From: Fusobacteriaceae bacterium
Lineage (GTDB): Bacteria; Fusobacteriota; Fusobacteriia; Fusobacteriales; Fusobacteriaceae
Assembly: GCA_030625925.1 (NCBI GenBank)
Contig: DAOUPY010000009.1
Coordinates: forward strand, 1-16,262
Direction: 5' to 3'
DNA: 16,262 nt
Part shown: positions 14,938 through 16,262 of the stretch, one piece after another
How positions within the stretch are numbered: position 1 is the stretch's first letter
How the letters are laid out: each line of letters begins with the position of its first letter
Position numbers and translations under genes: made by a program
The notes under the pieces: generated by a model
The model's database searches: none
What the model was told of the DNA's origin: nothing
The model's input: the letters and a program-made list of their open reading frames with translations, nothing else

Positions 14938-15160
14938 TACAAAACTTTGCGATTAGGAACTATATTATAAACACAAATGTTAAAATAATGCTGAAAATCT
15001 ACCTTAAAATACTTTATTAAAGTCAAGTCTGGTGCTGGGTTTATGGTCTGAACTCTAAAATACAGGAACTCTTAATAAAATTTAGGAGTTATTTTGTGGA
15101 AAAAATCACTAATTAATGATATTATTTATCTATTGAATAAAGATCTATAGGGGGATAAAT
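14938..15160. other. Divergent spacer between the HAD gene and hydE
   Basis: About 220 bases without a convincing ORF. On the plus strand it holds a nine-pair inverted repeat (15067-15075 with 15082-15090, loop 15076-15081, one G-U pair). A second copy of the left arm, AACTCTAAA (15051-15059), could pair with the same right arm. On the minus strand it ends at the orphan terminator, and a poor promoter (TTGACT at 15026-15021, 19-bp spacer, TAGATT) is possible. No clear hydE promoter was found. Confidence 0.5.
15067..15090 (+). repeat. Inverted repeat in the hydE leader
   Basis: AACTCTTAA pairs with TTAGGAGTT over nine positions (one G-U) around TAAAAT. It is followed by ATTTTG, only a weak U-tract. 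It lies 70 bases before the hydE start. Confidence 0.5.
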
Positions 15161-16249
15161 TTGAATATAGAAAGAATACTAAATAAAGAAAAATTAGATC
15201 GAAGTGATTTAGTTTACTTAATGAATACCACTTCAGCAGAGGATATAGAAAAAATATTTAAGAAAGCCTATGAAATTAAACTGGAAAATATTGGGAATAA
15301 AGTTTATTATCGTGGACTCATAGAAATCAGTAATGAATGTATTAAAAACTGCCTTTATTGTGGAATTAGAAGAGATAATGATAAAGTTGAAAAATTTAGA
15401 ATGACCAAAGAACAGATTTTAGAAGGTGCTAAATGGATCTATGAAAATAACTATGCATCTATAGCTATTCAAGCTGGAGAGAGGTGTGATGAAGAATTTG
15501 TTAATTTCATTGAGGAAGTTGTAATTGGAATAAAACAGATTTCGAACAATAAATTGGGAATTACTCTATCCCTCGGTGAACAGACCTATGAAACATATAA
15601 AAGATGGTTCAATGCTGGAGCTCATAGATATTTACTTAGAATAGAGAGTTCTAATAAAGACATCTATGAATCTCTTCATCCAAAAGATCCCCTTCATAAC
15701 CATAATACTAGAATAGAATGTCTAAAGGATCTAAGAAAGGCTGGATATCAAGTAGGTACAGGCGTTATGATTGGGTTACCAGGCCAGACTGCAGAGGATT
15801 TAGTGGATGATATATTGTTTTATGAGAAGATGGATATAGATATGATAGGTATGGGCCCTTATATCCTCCATGATGATACACCCATGGGGAAAAAAGAAAA
15901 AAATAATATTTTGGATAAGAAAAAAAGAGTTGAATTAGGTTTAAAAATGATAGCCTTAACAAGAATCTATTTAAAAGATGTTAATATTGCAGCGACTACT
16001 GCCCTTCAAGGATTGGATTCTTTGGGTAGAGAAAAGGGCTTAAAAGCAGGAGCTAATATTTTAATGCCTATTACAACCCTAAAAGAGCATAAGGCTAAGT
16101 ACCAGCTTTATAACAATAAACCATGTATAGATGATAATGCCGATCAATGTAAAAGCTGTCTAGGTAAGAGAGTTGAAAGTGTGGGAGATGAAATTATTTA
16201 TAATGACTGGGGAGATTCACCGCATTTTAAAAAGAAACACCTTAAATAA
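15161..16249 (+). CDS. hydE: [FeFe]-hydrogenase H-cluster maturase HydE (radical SAM)
   Basis: HydE is a radical SAM enzyme that, with HydG and HydF, builds the dithiolate-bridged di-iron part of the [FeFe]-hydrogenase H-cluster. The 362-residue protein has the radical SAM motif CIKNCLYC (Cys 60, 64, 67). It also has HydE-typical blocks: RYLLRIESSN, GTGVMIGLPGQT (199-210), MIGMGPYILHDDTPMG and TTALQGLDSLGREKGLKAGANILMP. A C-terminal Cys-x7-Cys-x2-Cys (322, 330, 333) matches the optional second [4Fe-4S] site of the family. The start is TTG at 15161 behind TAGGGGGATAAAT; an in-frame TGA at 15134 with no ATG between makes this the only sensible start. PylB and BioB are relatives, but the second cluster motif and the MGPY block favour HydE. 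The gene ends 13 bases before the window edge, so any hydG/hydF neighbour is out of view. Confidence 0.9.
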   Translation: MNIERILNKEKLDRSDLVYLMNTTSAEDIEKIFKKAYEIKLENIGNKVYYRGLIEISNECIKNCLYCGIRRDNDKVEKFRMTKEQILEGAKWIYENNYASIAIQAGERCDEEFVNFIEEVVIGIKQISNNKLGITLSLGEQTYETYKRWFNAGAHRYLLRIESSNKDIYESLHPKDPLHNHNTRIECLKDLRKAGYQVGTGVMIGLPGQTAEDLVDDILFYEKMDIDMIGMGPYILHDDTPMGKKEKNNILDKKKRVELGLKMIALTRIYLKDVNIAATTALQGLDSLGREKGLKAGANILMPITTLKEHKAKYQLYNNKPCIDDNADQCKSCLGKRVESVGDEIIYNDWGDSPHFKKKHLK

Positions 16250-16262
16250 GTTAGTTAAAAAA

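Overview
The window is AT-rich bacterial DNA, densely coding, with strong AGGAGG-type ribosome binding sites and U-rich intrinsic terminators. The gene set is a type III glutamine synthetase, a paired GlgC/GlgD glycogen system, an anaerobe's [FeFe]-hydrogenase maturase (HydE) and a low-GC style Pst operon. This fits a strictly anaerobic, low-GC fermenter. My best guess is a member of the Fusobacteriota (Fusobacterium/Ilyobacter/Propionigenium-like), with Clostridia as the alternative. The assignment is inference from gene content and composition, not a database result.

Layout. (1) Positions 1-398, minus strand: the first 132 codons of glnN (type III glutamine synthetase), cut by the window edge. 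(2) 399-869: a regulatory intergenic region. On the minus strand it holds a complete small unit: sigma70-like promoter, ribosome binding site, 34-codon ORF and intrinsic terminator, followed by about 190 bases of unexplained leader before glnN. Back to back with it is the plus-strand promoter of the glycogen operon. (3) 870-9087, plus strand: glgB-glgC-glgD-glgA-glgP, a full glycogen synthesis and phosphorolysis operon, closed by a bidirectional terminator at 9091-9124. (4) 13390 down to 9134, minus strand: pstS-pstC-pstA-pstB-phoU, the high-affinity phosphate ABC transporter and its regulator. It is preceded by a run of TTTACA/TTTACT hexamers at roughly 11-bp steps that looks like a PhoB/PhoP operator. 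(5) 14867 down to 13562, minus strand: a Cof-type HAD phosphatase gene followed by dtd (D-aminoacyl-tRNA deacylase), ending in an intrinsic terminator. (6) 15161-16249, plus strand: hydE, starting at TTG.

How the genes work together. GlgC, with the catalytically degenerate partner GlgD, makes ADP-glucose. GlgA polymerises it, GlgB branches the chain, and GlgP releases glucose-1-phosphate using inorganic phosphate. The convergent Pst system imports that phosphate and PhoU damps the phosphate signal. The glg and pst operons meet tail to tail and share one terminator. HydE belongs to hydrogenase maturation, and its partners (hydF, hydG) are not in the window.

The genes themselves are ordinary. 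The parts worth a second look are non-coding or very small: the glnN leader unit with its mini-ORF whose stop codon lies inside the terminator stem, the 12-bp triple repeat before glgC, the phosphate operator array, the pstS-pstC hairpin, an orphan minus-strand terminator at 14913-14937, and the alternative stems ahead of hydE. I saw no tRNA, rRNA, CRISPR array, insertion sequence or phage gene.
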